Shown: one piece after another, positions 10,897-19,776 of the stretch
Layout: each line of letters opens with the position of its first letter
Numbering within the stretch: the stretch's first letter is position 1
DNA from: an uncultured Clostridia bacterium
GTDB lineage: Bacteria > Bacillota > Clostridia > Christensenellales > Borkfalkiaceae
Direction: 5' to 3'
NCBI GenBank assembly: GCA_947625555.1
Contig: CANQOT010000003.1
Span: 52,719-116,718 of the forward strand
DNA: 64,000 nt
The notes under the pieces: generated by a model
The model's input: the letters and a program-made list of their open reading frames with translations, nothing else
Told to the model about the DNA's origin: nothing
Databases searched by the model: none
Translations under genes and position numbers: made by a program

Positions 10897-10991
10897 GTCA
10901 TACCGAGCCCGCAGGGGCGAGTGTATCCCCTGATACGGAGTCCGTGTTTTCATTAAGGGGATTCTCTCGGGCTACGCCCTCGGAATGACAG
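10897..10991. repeat. REP-F repeat between gyrB and gyrA
   Basis: Begins GTCATACCGAGCCCG and ends CCCTCGGAATGACAGG, so the ends are inverted (GTCATNCCGAG/CTCGGAATGAC), with TATCCCCTGATACGGAGTCC inside. A near-copy lies at 13217-13312, so the pair flanks gyrB. Confidence 0.8.
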
Positions 10992-11010
10992 GTACCCCCG
11001 CCATCGGTAA

Positions 11011-11134
11011 ACGTTAAAACGCGGAGAAGCAAGCGAGACAAGGAGAAGGAGCATTTCCGCAGGGAGCGTACTATTTCGTACGCGACCAAGGAAAGCGCAC
11101 CTTCGACGCCGTATCGCGCCGCTTATACGCGTTT
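11011..11134. repeat. R2 repeat, core type a, at the gyrB stop codon
   Basis: ACGTTAAAACGCGGAG ... TATACGCGTTTA. Here the paired ends are AAACGCG/CGCGTTT instead of AATCGCG/CGCGATT, a compensatory change. The right end overlaps the gyrB stop codon by two bases. Confidence 0.85.
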
Positions 11135-13046
11135 AGATATCCAAATCAGTTACCAAAGTCGCGTTCTCTTCGATAAACTTGCGCCGCAACGCGGGATTTT
11201 CGCCCATGAGGAGGTTGAACATCTTGTCCGCCTCCATCGCGTCGGCCATCGTCACCTTGATGAGGGTGCGGGTGGCGGGGTTCATCGTCGTATCCCAAAG
11301 CTGCTCGGTGGACATTTCGCCGAGGCCCTTGTACCGCTGGTACTCCACCTTGTTGCCGTTCGCGGCGTCGAAGAGCGTCTTTTCCTCTTCGGAATAGAGG
11401 TAAACGTCCTCCTTCCCCTTGACGCTCGCCTTATAGAGGGGCGGCTTGGCCGAATACACATGCCCATGCTCGATGAGGGGGCGCATGTAGCGGAAGAGGA
11501 AGGTGAGGAGCAGAATGCGGATATGCGCGCCGTCGACATCGGCATCCGTCATGGAGATGATGCGGTCGTAGCGGAGCTTGCTCTCGTCGAAGTCGTCTAA
11601 AATTCCGCAGCCGAAGGCGGTGATCATCGCCTTGATTTCGGCGTTTTCGAGGGCACGGTTGAGGCGCACCTTCTCGACGTTCAAGATCTTCCCGCGGAGG
11701 GGCAGAATGGCCTGGAAACGCCTGTCTCTCCCCTGCTTGGCGGTGCCGCCTGCGGAGTCGCCCTCGACGATGTAGATCTCGCACAGTTCGGGGCGCTTAT
11801 CCGAGCAATCGGCGAGCTTGCCGGGAAGGGTTGTGCTCTCCAAGACGCCCTTGCGTCTCGTGAGTTCGCGCGCGTTCCTGGCGGCGTCGCGCGCCTTCTG
11901 CGCCGTGATGCAGCGGAGGACGAGTTCGCGCGCCTCGGAGGGATGTTCTTCGAGATAGGTGCCGAACTCCTCCGTCACGGCCTTGGAGACGAAGGGACGG
12001 ATGAAGGAATTGTTGAGCTTATCCTTGGTCTGCGATTCGAACTGCGCGTTCTCGAGCTTGACGGAGACGACGGCGGTGATGCCCTCGCGCACGTCCTCGC
12101 CCGTGAGCTTATCGCTGTCTTTTAAGATGTTGAGCTTCTTGCCGACGTCGTTGATGACCTTGGTGAGGGCGAGCTTCAAGCCCTCGACGTGGGTGCCGCC
12201 GTCGATGGTGTTGACGTTGTTCGCATACGAGTAGATGACCTCGTTATAGCTGTCGTTGTATTGCAGGGCGATCTCGCAGACCGTCGTCCCCTCCTGCGCC
12301 TCGAAGTAGAGGGGTTCGGAAAAGAGCTGTTCCTGCCCCTTGCCGAGCTCTTCGACGAGTTCGCGGATACCGCCCTCGTAGTAGAAGGTATCCTGCCGCT
12401 CGTGCCCTTCGCGCAGATCCTGCAAGGTGATCGTGAGACCCTTGTTGAGGAAAGCGAGCTCCTTCAAACGAATTTTGAGCGTCTCGTAGCGGAATACGAT
12501 GGTCTCGAAGATCTCGCCGTCGGGGAAGAAGGTGACCTTGGTGCCCGTTTTGTCCGTATCGCCGATGATGGCGAGGGGCCGCTGGGGCACGCCGCGGTTG
12601 TAGACCTGCTTATAGATGTGGCCGTTCTGATAGACCTCGGCTTCCAACCATTCGGAGAGCGCGTTGACGGCCTTCACGCCCACGCCGTGGAGACCCGAGG
12701 AGACCTTGTAGCCCGAATCCCCTCCGAACTTGCCCCCCGCGTTCACCTTGGTAAAGACGACCTCGACGGTGGAGACACCCTCCTTGGGGTGGATCTCGGT
12801 GGGAATGCCGCGGCCGTTATCGACGACGGTGCAACTGCCGTCGGCGTTGATGGTGACGTCCACCCGGTCGCAATAGCCCGCCAAGGCTTCGTCGATGGAG
12901 TTATCGACGACTTCGCTGACGAGGTGGTGCAAGCCCTTCTCGTCGGTGGAGCTGATGTACATGCCGGGACGCTTGCGAATGTGTTCGAGCCCGTCGAGGA
13001 CCTGGATCTGTTCTGCGCCGTAGGCTGCTTCTACTTTTTCAGGCAT
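11133..13046 (-). CDS. gyrB: DNA gyrase subunit B
   Basis: ATPase subunit of gyrase. 637 aa with the GHKL nucleotide site (EVVDNSIDEALAG, VVDNGRGIP, GGKFGGDSGYKVSSGLHGVG) in the first 130 residues, the transducer domain, then the TOPRIM region with VEGDSAGGTAKQGRDR and the metal-binding DADVDG, and the C-terminal PLYK...GLGEM region. It ends in LDI as gyrase B proteins commonly do, so the adjacent R2 repeat has not truncated it. GGGAG precedes the ATG. It has its own SigA promoter and presumably reads on towards gyrA. Confidence 0.97.
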   Translation of the reverse strand: MPEKVEAAYGAEQIQVLDGLEHIRKRPGMYISSTDEKGLHHLVSEVVDNSIDEALAGYCDRVDVTINADGSCTVVDNGRGIPTEIHPKEGVSTVEVVFTKVNAGGKFGGDSGYKVSSGLHGVGVKAVNALSEWLEAEVYQNGHIYKQVYNRGVPQRPLAIIGDTDKTGTKVTFFPDGEIFETIVFRYETLKIRLKELAFLNKGLTITLQDLREGHERQDTFYYEGGIRELVEELGKGQEQLFSEPLYFEAQEGTTVCEIALQYNDSYNEVIYSYANNVNTIDGGTHVEGLKLALTKVINDVGKKLNILKDSDKLTGEDVREGITAVVSVKLENAQFESQTKDKLNNSFIRPFVSKAVTEEFGTYLEEHPSEARELVLRCITAQKARDAARNARELTRRKGVLESTTLPGKLADCSDKRPELCEIYIVEGDSAGGTAKQGRDRRFQAILPLRGKILNVEKVRLNRALENAEIKAMITAFGCGILDDFDESKLRYDRIISMTDADVDGAHIRILLLTFLFRYMRPLIEHGHVYSAKPPLYKASVKGKEDVYLYSEEEKTLFDAANGNKVEYQRYKGLGEMSTEQLWDTTMNPATRTLIKVTMADAMEADKMFNLLMGENPALRRKFIEENATLVTDLDI

Positions 13047-13125
13047 TGTGTTCTCCCTATACCAAAACTTTATCGTTATTATAATTATATATCATGTGCG
13101 CGCGCACGCGCGCGAGGCTATGTTG

Positions 13126-13154
13126 ATTATAACACACAAAATTACAAAAGTAAA
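13126..13154 (-). promoter_or_regulatory. SigA-type promoter of gyrB
   Basis: Minus strand: -35 TTTACT (13149-13154), 17-nt spacer, -10 TATAAT (13126-13131). The roughly 75-nt leader contains an alternating GC run (CGCGCGCGTGCGCGCGCA) that is almost a perfect palindrome and could form a hairpin or Z-DNA; it may make gyrB expression sensitive to supercoiling (inference). Confidence 0.75.
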
Positions 13155-13188
13155 ACATTTGCGGAAAAATTTTGGAAAATTTTGTGGG

Positions 13189-13210
13189 AAAAAACGCGGC
13201 ACAAGCCGCG
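13189..13210 (-). terminator. Intrinsic terminator of the spoVT-mazG-dus side
   Basis: Minus strand CGCGGC-TTGT-GCCGCG followed by T6; separates the dus transcript from gyrB. Confidence 0.8.
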
Positions 13211-13216
13211 CGAACT

Positions 13217-13312
13217 TGTCATACCGAGCCCCGTAGGGGCGAGTGTATCCCCTGATACGAAGTCCTCGTTTTCATTAGGAGGATTCTCTCGGGCTCCGCC
13301 CTCGGAATGACA
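13217..13312. repeat. REP-F repeat between dus and gyrB
   Basis: Second copy of the 95-bp REP-F element, differing from 10897-10991 at only a handful of bases. The remaining parts of the 13047-13347 gap hold the promoter and terminator listed separately. Confidence 0.8.
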
Positions 13313-13347
13313 GCGTAATCTATGCCTCGGAATGACACTGTTATCCC

Positions 13348-14286
13348 TCATTCGTCCTTGAAGATCTCTGCGGCGAGGGCGGAAACTTCCTCCGTCGTCG
13401 CGGCGGCAAAGAGCTGCTTTTTCCACCTGTTCGAACCCGGACGGCCCTTGATGTAGAAGGCCGCCATCTTGCGCATGTGCACGCAGGCGAACCGCTCCCC
13501 GTACAGCTCGCGGGTGAGAGAGAGCTGCCGCTCGAAGAGTTCCCGCATGGGCGGGGGCTCGACGCCCAAAATGTCCGAGAAGGTCTCGGGGCGGTACATC
13601 GCGGCGCGGGCGATCATCACGCCGTCCGCACCCGTGCGCTCCAACATCTTCTTCATGTCCTTGTCGTTCCACACGCCGCCGTTCGCAATGACGGGGATCC
13701 CCACCGCCGCCTTGACGGAGGCGATCGCCGCATAGTCCACGGGGCCCGCATAGATCTGGGCGCGCTTCCTGCCGTGGACGGTGATCATCGCGGCCCCCGC
13801 CCCCTCGCACATTTTGGCGAACTCGGCGGCGTCGAACGGGGTCTCGTCGAAGCCCGTCCGCATCTTCACCGAAATGCGCTTGCCGCTCTTTACACAGGCG
13901 GATATGACCTTCTCCGCGAGGGGCATGTCCGCAAGCAGGGCGCTCCCTTCGCCGTTTTTTACGATCTTGGGCATGGGGCAGCCCATGTTGATGTCGATGA
14001 GGTCGAAGGGCGCAAGCGCCTCGCTCTCGCAGGCCTCGCGCATGATATCGGGGTCGTTTCCGAAGATCTGGGCCGCCTTGGGGGCCTCGTCGCCGCAAAA
14101 AAGGAGCTGTTTGGTCTCTTCATTGCCGTAATGCAGCCCCTTGGCGCTCACCATCTCGGTGAAGGTGAGCCCCGCGCCGAGGGAAGCGCACATCTTGCGG
14201 AAGGGATAGTTCGTATATCCCGCGAGGGGCGCCAAAAAGACGTTGTTGGGGCATACCATGCCCGCGATCTCAACCTCGTGCAACAT
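13348..14286 (-). CDS. dus: tRNA-dihydrouridine synthase (Dus)
   Basis: FMN enzyme that reduces uridines in the tRNA D-loop. 312 aa with the TIM-barrel opening LAPLAGYTNYPFRKM, the catalytic Cys103 in INMGCPMPK, KMRTGFDE, the FMN-phosphate region NGGVWNDKD and ADGVMIARAA, and a C-terminal helical tRNA-binding region. Start at 14286 (MLHEVEIAGM) is the family start; the frame is open further but overlaps mazG. It already overlaps the mazG 3' end by 17 nt, so the two are likely translated from one mRNA. The ribosome site is weak, consistent with coupling. Confidence 0.92.
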   Translation of the reverse strand: MLHEVEIAGMVCPNNVFLAPLAGYTNYPFRKMCASLGAGLTFTEMVSAKGLHYGNEETKQLLFCGDEAPKAAQIFGNDPDIMREACESEALAPFDLIDINMGCPMPKIVKNGEGSALLADMPLAEKVISACVKSGKRISVKMRTGFDETPFDAAEFAKMCEGAGAAMITVHGRKRAQIYAGPVDYAAIASVKAAVGIPVIANGGVWNDKDMKKMLERTGADGVMIARAAMYRPETFSDILGVEPPPMRELFERQLSLTRELYGERFACVHMRKMAAFYIKGRPGSNRWKKQLFAAATTEEVSALAAEIFKDE

Positions 14287-15670
14287 CTTTCGCCCGCTTG
14301 TAATAGGTATTTTTTTCGTCCTCGGTGAGGGCGAGGACGTCCTTTCCGTCGGCGAGGACGAGGGCCTCATAGGCGTTATAGCGCGCCGCACACTTCTTCA
14401 CCGTTTCGAGGAGGGCGAGTTCGCAGTCCGCCCCCACCGCGCGTCCGAGCTCCACCGCGCAGAAGAGCACGTCGCCGAGCTCCTCTTCCGCCGCCGCCCG
14501 ATCGCCCGAGGCAACGGCCCTGCGAAGTTCCCCGTATTCCTCGCGGAATTTCCTTTCGAAGTTGTCGAACGTCGCCGCGTCCCAGCCCCCCTTTTCGACG
14601 CGCTTTGCGATCTTCTGCGCGCGCAGAAGGGCGGGGAAGCATTCGGGCACGTCGTTGACGGCGTCCGAATAGGTCGTCTGGTGTTTTTCCGTCATCTTGT
14701 TCTTTTCCCAGACGGAGAGGGCGCCGTCGGCGGAAGCGGCCTTGTCCTTGCCGAACACATGGGTGTGCCGCGTGATGAGCTTTTCGCAGACGGCGGTGAG
14801 CATATCGCCCACCGAGAACCCGCCGAGGTCCTCCTCGATGAGGGTATGAAAGACGGCCTGCATCAGAACGTCGCCCGCCTCCTCGCACATCCTTTCGGGA
14901 TCCTTGCGGTCGATGGCATCGACGAGCTCATAGGCCTCCTCGATGGCGTTGATACGGAGGCTCTCGTGCGTCTGCACCCTGTCCCACGGGCAACCGTCGG
15001 GGGCGCGCAACCTCCTTAAAATGGCGACGAAATCCTCGAACGTGAAGCGCTTTTTCTCCAAAAGAGGGGTATCGAGGACGACGAGCGCACAGCCCCCCTC
15101 CCACCTTTGGCGGTCGGCCTCGTACAGGGGGATGGCCGCCCGCTTGCCCGCGGCGAGATAGAGACAGGGAGCCTCGTCGCCGTACTTTTCGGCAAGATAT
15201 AATTTGACGTCGCCCGCGTTGTCGGCCGTCATGTCATAGACGACGAGGGGAAGGGAGAGGCCGCTTTCGCCGACTTCGAAGGCCGAGACGGCGCAATAGC
15301 GCCCGTTCAGACCCGCACGGGCGGCAAAACAAGCCGCCTTGGAGACGCCCTCGATGGCAAAGACCCCTCTTTTCGAAAGCAAAATGCGGGCGGCGGCATC
15401 CTCCGAGGCGCCCCCGTCCACACAATAACATACATTCCCCGCCTTTGCGGCGTTCAGGACTTCCTTCGCGATGTTCTTCGCGAGGGTATCGTAGTTGCGG
15501 CTCTTCTCGTAGAGGGCGTCCAGCGTCTCATAGGGAATGCCCGCCGCATCAAGACTTTTTGAGCACGGCGCTTTGGTCCGCACAAACACTCTGTCCGCCG
15601 CTTTGAGCGCGCCGAGCGCCTTGACCGTCAGATCGCCTTCTTCCACGCCGAGACCAACGATGGTGATCAT
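14270..15670 (-). CDS. mazG: MazG nucleotide pyrophosphohydrolase with N-terminal tetrapyrrole-methylase-like domain (YabN type)
   Basis: 466 aa. Residues 1-220 resemble the SAM-dependent tetrapyrrole methylase fold (start ITIVGLGVEEGDLT); residues 225-466 are MazG, with the family signature LRAPDGCPWDRVQTHESLR and the metal motif EEAYELVDAI...EEAGDVLMQ, followed by a second EELGDVLF. MazG hydrolyses NTPs to NMP and PPi, a housecleaning role; the methylase part has no proven substrate. The same two-domain protein lies beside spoVT and a spoVB-like gene in Bacillus (yabM-yabN). Its first 122 nt are overlapped by the flippase gene in another frame. Confidence 0.93.
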   Translation of the reverse strand: MITIVGLGVEEGDLTVKALGALKAADRVFVRTKAPCSKSLDAAGIPYETLDALYEKSRNYDTLAKNIAKEVLNAAKAGNVCYCVDGGASEDAAARILLSKRGVFAIEGVSKAACFAARAGLNGRYCAVSAFEVGESGLSLPLVVYDMTADNAGDVKLYLAEKYGDEAPCLYLAAGKRAAIPLYEADRQRWEGGCALVVLDTPLLEKKRFTFEDFVAILRRLRAPDGCPWDRVQTHESLRINAIEEAYELVDAIDRKDPERMCEEAGDVLMQAVFHTLIEEDLGGFSVGDMLTAVCEKLITRHTHVFGKDKAASADGALSVWEKNKMTEKHQTTYSDAVNDVPECFPALLRAQKIAKRVEKGGWDAATFDNFERKFREEYGELRRAVASGDRAAAEEELGDVLFCAVELGRAVGADCELALLETVKKCAARYNAYEALVLADGKDVLALTEDEKNTYYKRAKDVARG

Positions 15671-16982
15671 GGATTTTTCCCGCCTTGGCTTTTTTTACAG
15701 TATAGAACAAATCGAGGGAAAAAGCAATCAAATAGCAGGCATTCGCGGCGATCCCCGCCCCCAAAATGGAGAAACGGGCGCTCCCCACGAGGAGGAATTG
15801 CAAGACGAATTTCGCGACGACGGCGACGAGCATGGAAAAAGCGGCGTATTTCGCTTTGCCCATTCCCGTGAGCGAGGCGGCAAGCGTTTCGACCCCCGCG
15901 AGCGTCGCGGCGGAAACGGCGACAAGACGGATGAGCGAGACGAGGACGGCGCGGTCCTCCTTCGAGAGGGCGAGATAGAGGATGTCCGCCGCAGGGCCCG
16001 CCAAAAAATACAGGCCCAACGCGCAGGGAATGGCGAGCGCCAGGGTGAGCGCAAGGGCGTAGACGGCGCGCTTTCTCCCCTCCTCTTCCTCGCCGCGGGC
16101 AAAACAGGAGGAGACGGCGGGCACGCTCGCTGCCGCAAGACCGCAACACACGGTGGCGGGCAGGTTGATGAGCCCGAGGGCTCCCCCCGAAAAAAGGCCG
16201 TAGAGGGAGACCGCCCGCGCGGTATGACGGGCAAGCAGCCGCACGACGACGATGCTGTCCACCGTCTGCGAGAGGGGCAACAGGGCGGCCGCAGCCATGA
16301 CGGGGAGGGCGGAAGAGATGATCTCCGTGCCCCTCGCGGTACGGACGCGCAGACGCTTCGCGCGCCATTCCCCCCTGTACCGCAAAACGAGATAGCAGAG
16401 GGCGCAAAGTTCGGAGAGGGTGACGGCGGCGAGGGCGCAGGCGACGGCCTTCTGCGGCTCGGCGCGGAAGCGGTAGGCGGCCAGAAGTCCCGCCGAGGCC
16501 TTGAAAATTTGCTCCACGATCTCGGAAAAGGCGGTGGGCGACATGTCGTTCTTCCCCTGAAAGTAGCCGCGGAAAACGGCGATGAGCGCGACGAGAAAGA
16601 CGGAAGGCGAGAGCGCAAAATAGCAGGAAACGAGGGCTTCATCCCCTTGAAGGGAGGCCATTTGCGGCGCAAACAGGCACATGAGCACGCTCCCCAAGAG
16701 CCCGAGAAGGGCAAAGAGTTTGAGGGCGGTTTTGACCGTCGTGCCGTCCTCGACCCCCTGCGCCCGCTCGCGCGCGATCATACGCGAAAACGCCGACGGG
16801 ATCCCCGCCGACGAGAAGGTGAGAAGGACCAAAAAGAGCGGATAGGCCATGTGGTAGAGCCCCATGCCGTAGCCGCCCAAGATCCCCATGAGCGGGATGC
16901 GGTAGAGCGCTCCGATGCCCTTTGCGACGAGGCTCCCCACCGTTATCACCGCCACGCTTTTGAGGAAGGATCTGTGCTGCAT
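15549..16982 (-). CDS. spoVB: SpoVB/MurJ-like polysaccharide flippase (MATE/MOP superfamily)
   Basis: 477 aa with about 12-14 hydrophobic segments, starting SVAVITVGSLVAKGIGALYR, typical of SpoVB/YabM-type lipid-linked precursor flippases. Start at 16982 (MQHRSFLKS). No Shine-Dalgarno is visible because repeat R1 begins 6 nt upstream of the start codon. The hydrophobic part ends near LDLFYTVKKAKAGK; the last 40 residues (rich in Arg and Gly) are read out of frame from the first 122 nt of mazG. A single-base change near the 3' end would restore a stop at the ATGA overlap with mazG, so a recent frameshift is plausible. Neighbours spoVT and mazG match Bacillus gene order. Confidence 0.85.
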   Translation of the reverse strand: MQHRSFLKSVAVITVGSLVAKGIGALYRIPLMGILGGYGMGLYHMAYPLFLVLLTFSSAGIPSAFSRMIARERAQGVEDGTTVKTALKLFALLGLLGSVLMCLFAPQMASLQGDEALVSCYFALSPSVFLVALIAVFRGYFQGKNDMSPTAFSEIVEQIFKASAGLLAAYRFRAEPQKAVACALAAVTLSELCALCYLVLRYRGEWRAKRLRVRTARGTEIISSALPVMAAAALLPLSQTVDSIVVVRLLARHTARAVSLYGLFSGGALGLINLPATVCCGLAAASVPAVSSCFARGEEEEGRKRAVYALALTLALAIPCALGLYFLAGPAADILYLALSKEDRAVLVSLIRLVAVSAATLAGVETLAASLTGMGKAKYAAFSMLVAVVAKFVLQFLLVGSARFSILGAGIAANACYLIAFSLDLFYTVKKAKAGKIHDHHRWSRRGRRRSDGQGARRAQSGGQSVCADQSAVLKKS

Positions 16983-16988
16983 TATGTA

Positions 16989-17152
16989 GTTCACAAATTT
17001 TGTTGAAAGCAACAAAATTTCGTGAGGGGTTAAGTCTCAACATCTCAAAGCCTCATCGCCCGCTGTACCGCTCTGTCCTCAAAGTCATAAGCGTGCGGTG
17101 GCTTGGCAAATTGAGGCGCGCAGCGCAGGGAAACCCTGCTCGCGCAAATAAG
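16989..17152. repeat. R1 repeat, inverted copy, variant core
   Basis: GTTCACAAATTTTGTT-GAAAGC-AACAAAATTTCGTGAGG arm, then a core that ends TTGGCAAATTGAGGCGCGCAG, a different block from the GGCGGAATTGATTTCCGCC version at 6818. It starts 6 nt upstream of the flippase start codon. Confidence 0.8.
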
Positions 17153-17331
17153 TAGGAATGCGCCACCCCTTCCGTCTCGCCGCTTGCGGCGAGACACCCA
17201 CCCCTCGAGGGGTGGGCAAGACCCCCACCTGTCACGGCTCCGCCGTGCCACCCGCCCCCGTAAACAGGGGCAGGTCATCGTCAAATCGCATAGCTGCAAG
17301 CGAGACAAGGAGTGCGAGGCTTTTCGCCTGC
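17153..17331. repeat. Block D repeat joined to a truncated R2 head (type b)
   Basis: 17153-17278: a chain of hairpins CTCGCCGCTTGCGGCGAG, CCACCCCTCGAGGGGTGG, CACGGCTCCGCCGTG, GCCCCCGTAAACAGGGGC. From 17279 it runs into the R2 head AAATCGCATAGCTGCAAGCG and the type-b start TGCGAGGCTTTTCGC, then breaks off at about 17331. The same D-to-R2 junction occurs at 49494-49655. Confidence 0.8.
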
Positions 17332-17340
17332 CCTTGCTTT

Positions 17341-17580
17341 TAATTTATTGCGCGAGCAGAACCACGCTTCTGCGCTGCGCGCCCCCATTTGCTACGCCAC
17401 CGCACGCTTCGTGTCTTTGAGGACAATATGGTTCGCGGGCGACGGAACTTTGAGATGTTGAGGGCTAACCCCTCACGAAATTTTGTTTTGCGGTATGAGG
17501 ACTTCGTATAAAAAGATTCACTCACCCCTTTCGGGGTTCGGAATGAGGAGTGAACCACACGCAAAACAAAATTTGTGAAC
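17341..17580. repeat. R1 repeat abutting the spoVT stop codon
   Basis: GCGCGAGCAGAACCACGC variant core, arm CCCCTCACGAAATTTTGTTTTGCG, an inserted REP-C unit (17516-17550), then CGCAAAACAAAATTTGTGAAC, whose last base touches the spoVT stop codon. Together with the two preceding entries this explains the whole 16983-17580 gap. Confidence 0.8.
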
Positions 17581-18126
17581 TCATTCAAACTGATTTGCTA
17601 TAATGTCGGCCGTCAGACGGGCGAGTTTCACTGCCGAGCCCTCCATCACAGCCCCTTCCTCCGTGGAGAGCAGGATGACGGAGCCGAGGCAATCGCCGCC
17701 CGAAACGATGGGTACGATCACCTGCGCCGTGAAGTTTTCCTCCTCGTCCTCGCAGATCTTACAGATCTCGCCGCTCTCCGATCTGTTGGCGAAGTAGCTC
17801 CGCCGCGACTGCATGATCTCGGTCAACTTTTCCGATACCGTCTTGCCGATGAGCCCCTTCTTCCCGTTGCCCGCGGCGGAAAGGATGACGTCGCTATCCG
17901 AAATGGCGGCCAAATACCCGCTCTGTTCGTTGAGCGACTTCGCCGTGCCCTCCGCAAAGCGTTCCACCGATGCGATGGGCGAATATTTTTTGAGCATGAG
18001 CTCGTCCCGGTCGGTGAAGAGTTCCAGAGGGTCCCCTTCCCGAATGCGGAGCGTCCGCCTGATCTCCTTGGGAATGACTACCCTGCCCAGCTCGTCGATG
18101 CGCCGCACGATCCCCGTTGCTTTCAT
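17581..18126 (-). CDS. spoVT: Stage V sporulation regulator SpoVT (AbrB family)
   Basis: 181 aa, close to the 178 aa of Bacillus SpoVT. Residues 1-50 form an AbrB swapped-hairpin DNA-binding domain (MKATGIVRRIDELGRVVIPK); residues 56-178 resemble the GAF domain of SpoVT. In Bacillus it tunes sigma-G genes in the forespore. Start at 18126 has GGAGG in front; the in-frame ATG further up would lie before that site. Position upstream of the spoVB-like and mazG genes matches the spoVT-yabM-yabN order. This supports a sporulating or recently sporulating ancestry. Confidence 0.93.
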   Translation of the reverse strand: MKATGIVRRIDELGRVVIPKEIRRTLRIREGDPLELFTDRDELMLKKYSPIASVERFAEGTAKSLNEQSGYLAAISDSDVILSAAGNGKKGLIGKTVSEKLTEIMQSRRSYFANRSESGEICKICEDEEENFTAQVIVPIVSGGDCLGSVILLSTEEGAVMEGSAVKLARLTADIIANQFE

Positions 18127-18189
18127 AAAAAAACCTCCGTATAACTTCATTATGCGGAGGTCGGAAAATATTATGCGGGCGGAAAAAAG

Positions 18190-19371
18190 TCATGCCCCGT
18201 ATTCTTGGAAGAGGGCCGCGAAAGCGGGCAAACTCCGCTCGATGACGGAGCGGGCGACGCAGAAGGAAATGCGGACGTAGCCGCCGACCCCGAAGGAATC
18301 GGAGGGCACGAGCAAAAGCTCGTGAGCCTTTGCCCGCTCACAGAAGGCCTTCGCGTCGGGTTCCAATGCCTTCATGAAGAGGTAAAACGCGCCCTCGGGG
18401 ACGGAACAAGTGTACCCCATGTCCGAAAGAGCGCCGTATAAGAGGTCGCGGTTGGCCTTATAGGCGCCCACGTCGCTCACCTGCCCCAAACAGTTCGCGG
18501 CGACCCTTTGGAAGAGGGTGGGCGCGCACACGAAGCCGTGCGCCCTGCCCGCGCCGCAGACGGCGTCGAAGAGGTCCTTCGCGCCCGCGCATTGGGGGGA
18601 GACGGCGATATAGCCGATGCGCTCGCCCGCCAGCGAGATGGACTTCGAGAAGGAATAGAGCACGACGGTGTGCGGGTAGACGGCCATGGGAAAGACGGGC
18701 GGATCGACATAGCAAAGTTCGCGGTAGGGTTCGTCCGCAATGAGGAAAATGGGCGTTTTACGCCCGATATTCTTGCGTTCGAGCAGCCGACCGAGGCCGC
18801 GCATCTCCTCTTCGGAATAGACCGCGCCCGTGGGGTTGTTCGGGGAATTGACGAGCACCGCCTTCGTCCGCGGCGTGATCGCCCCCTCGATGGCTTCGAG
18901 GTCGAGGTGGAAGCGCGGATCGGTCGCGACCTTCACGAGTTTTCCGCCCGCCTGCCCGACAAATACGCTGTATTCGGGGAAGAAGGGCGCGGGAACGATC
19001 ACTTCCTCCCCGGGAAGGAGCATGGCCGAGAGGATGCCCGTGAGCGAGGCCGAGGCGCCGCACGTCATGTACACGAGGTCGGCGGACATGGGTACCCCGA
19101 ATGCGCTCTGTATGTAGTTTGCGACGGCCGCGCGCACCTCGGGGAGCCCGGGCGCGGAGGAATAGCCGTGCAGCTTCTCGGCGGGCATTTCGCGAATGAG
19201 GCGGAGCATTTCGTCCGTCACGCAGGCGGGCGCGGGCACGTTGGGGTTGCCGATGGAAAAATCGTACACGTTCTCCGCACCGATCTCCTTTTTGCGCGCG
19301 TTGCCGTACTCGAAGAGTTCGCGGATGGCCGACCGAGCCGCCCCTAATTTTTGCATATCTTGATTGAACAT
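18190..19371 (-). CDS. PLP-dependent class I/II aminotransferase
   Basis: 393 aa fold-type I aminotransferase. Visible: substrate region IGNPNVPAP (40-48), GASASLTG at the PLP phosphate site, NSPNNPTG (175-182), Asp213 in LIADEPYREL, Schiff-base Lys243 in YSFSKSISLAGERIGY and the C-terminal Arg in GGYVRISFC that binds the substrate carboxylate. Aspartate, aromatic and alanine aminotransferases share these motifs, so the amino acid used is not fixed. AAAGG precedes the ATG by about 6 nt. It lies 63 nt upstream of spoVT in the same direction; no operon partner explains its role. Confidence 0.9.
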   Translation of the reverse strand: MFNQDMQKLGAARSAIRELFEYGNARKKEIGAENVYDFSIGNPNVPAPACVTDEMLRLIREMPAEKLHGYSSAPGLPEVRAAVANYIQSAFGVPMSADLVYMTCGASASLTGILSAMLLPGEEVIVPAPFFPEYSVFVGQAGGKLVKVATDPRFHLDLEAIEGAITPRTKAVLVNSPNNPTGAVYSEEEMRGLGRLLERKNIGRKTPIFLIADEPYRELCYVDPPVFPMAVYPHTVVLYSFSKSISLAGERIGYIAVSPQCAGAKDLFDAVCGAGRAHGFVCAPTLFQRVAANCLGQVSDVGAYKANRDLLYGALSDMGYTCSVPEGAFYLFMKALEPDAKAFCERAKAHELLLVPSDSFGVGGYVRISFCVARSVIERSLPAFAALFQEYGA

Positions 19372-19410
19372 AATAAACCTTTTTATGACAGAGCTTGAAG
19401 ATGCGTTCCT

Positions 19411-19775
19411 TTACCCCTCACGAAATTTTGCTTTGCGGATACGGACTTCGTATGAAAAGATTCACTCGGCCACTGCGTGGCCTCGGAATGAGGAGGAACC
19501 CTCTGCGCATAACAAAATTTGTGAACGCTTCCCAATCACTTGCCTTAGGCGGAATTGATTTCCGCCGTGGGCGTCCCCATTTGCCACGCCACCGCACGCT
19601 TCATGTCTTTGAGAACAAACAAGCACAGCGGCCGACAGGGCTTTGAGATGAAAATTCCTAACCCCTCACGAAATTTTGTTTTGCGGATACGGACTTCGTA
19701 TGAAAAGATTCACTCGGCCACTGCGTGGCCTCGGAATGAGGAGGAACCCCCCTGCGCAAAACAAAATTTGTGAAC
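19411..19775. repeat. R1 repeat array abutting the uvrA stop codon
   Basis: Two palindromic arms (CCCCTCACGAAATTTTG...CAAAATTTGTGAAC, 19413-19514 and 19663-19774), each holding the same REP-C unit with a GGCCACTGCGTGGCC hairpin, flank one R1 core (19526-19650). The right end lies 2 nt from the uvrA stop. It fills the 405-nt gap, which has no gene. Confidence 0.8.
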
Positions 19776-19776
19776 C

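Noticed and set aside
13420..13445. tRNA T-loop-like GTTCGAACCC
   Set aside because: It lies inside the dus coding sequence and no cloverleaf can be drawn around it.
16983..17580. Remnant of an insertion sequence or transposase gene
   Set aside because: No frame gives a transposase-like peptide; the sequence is fully explained by R1, block D and R2 repeats.
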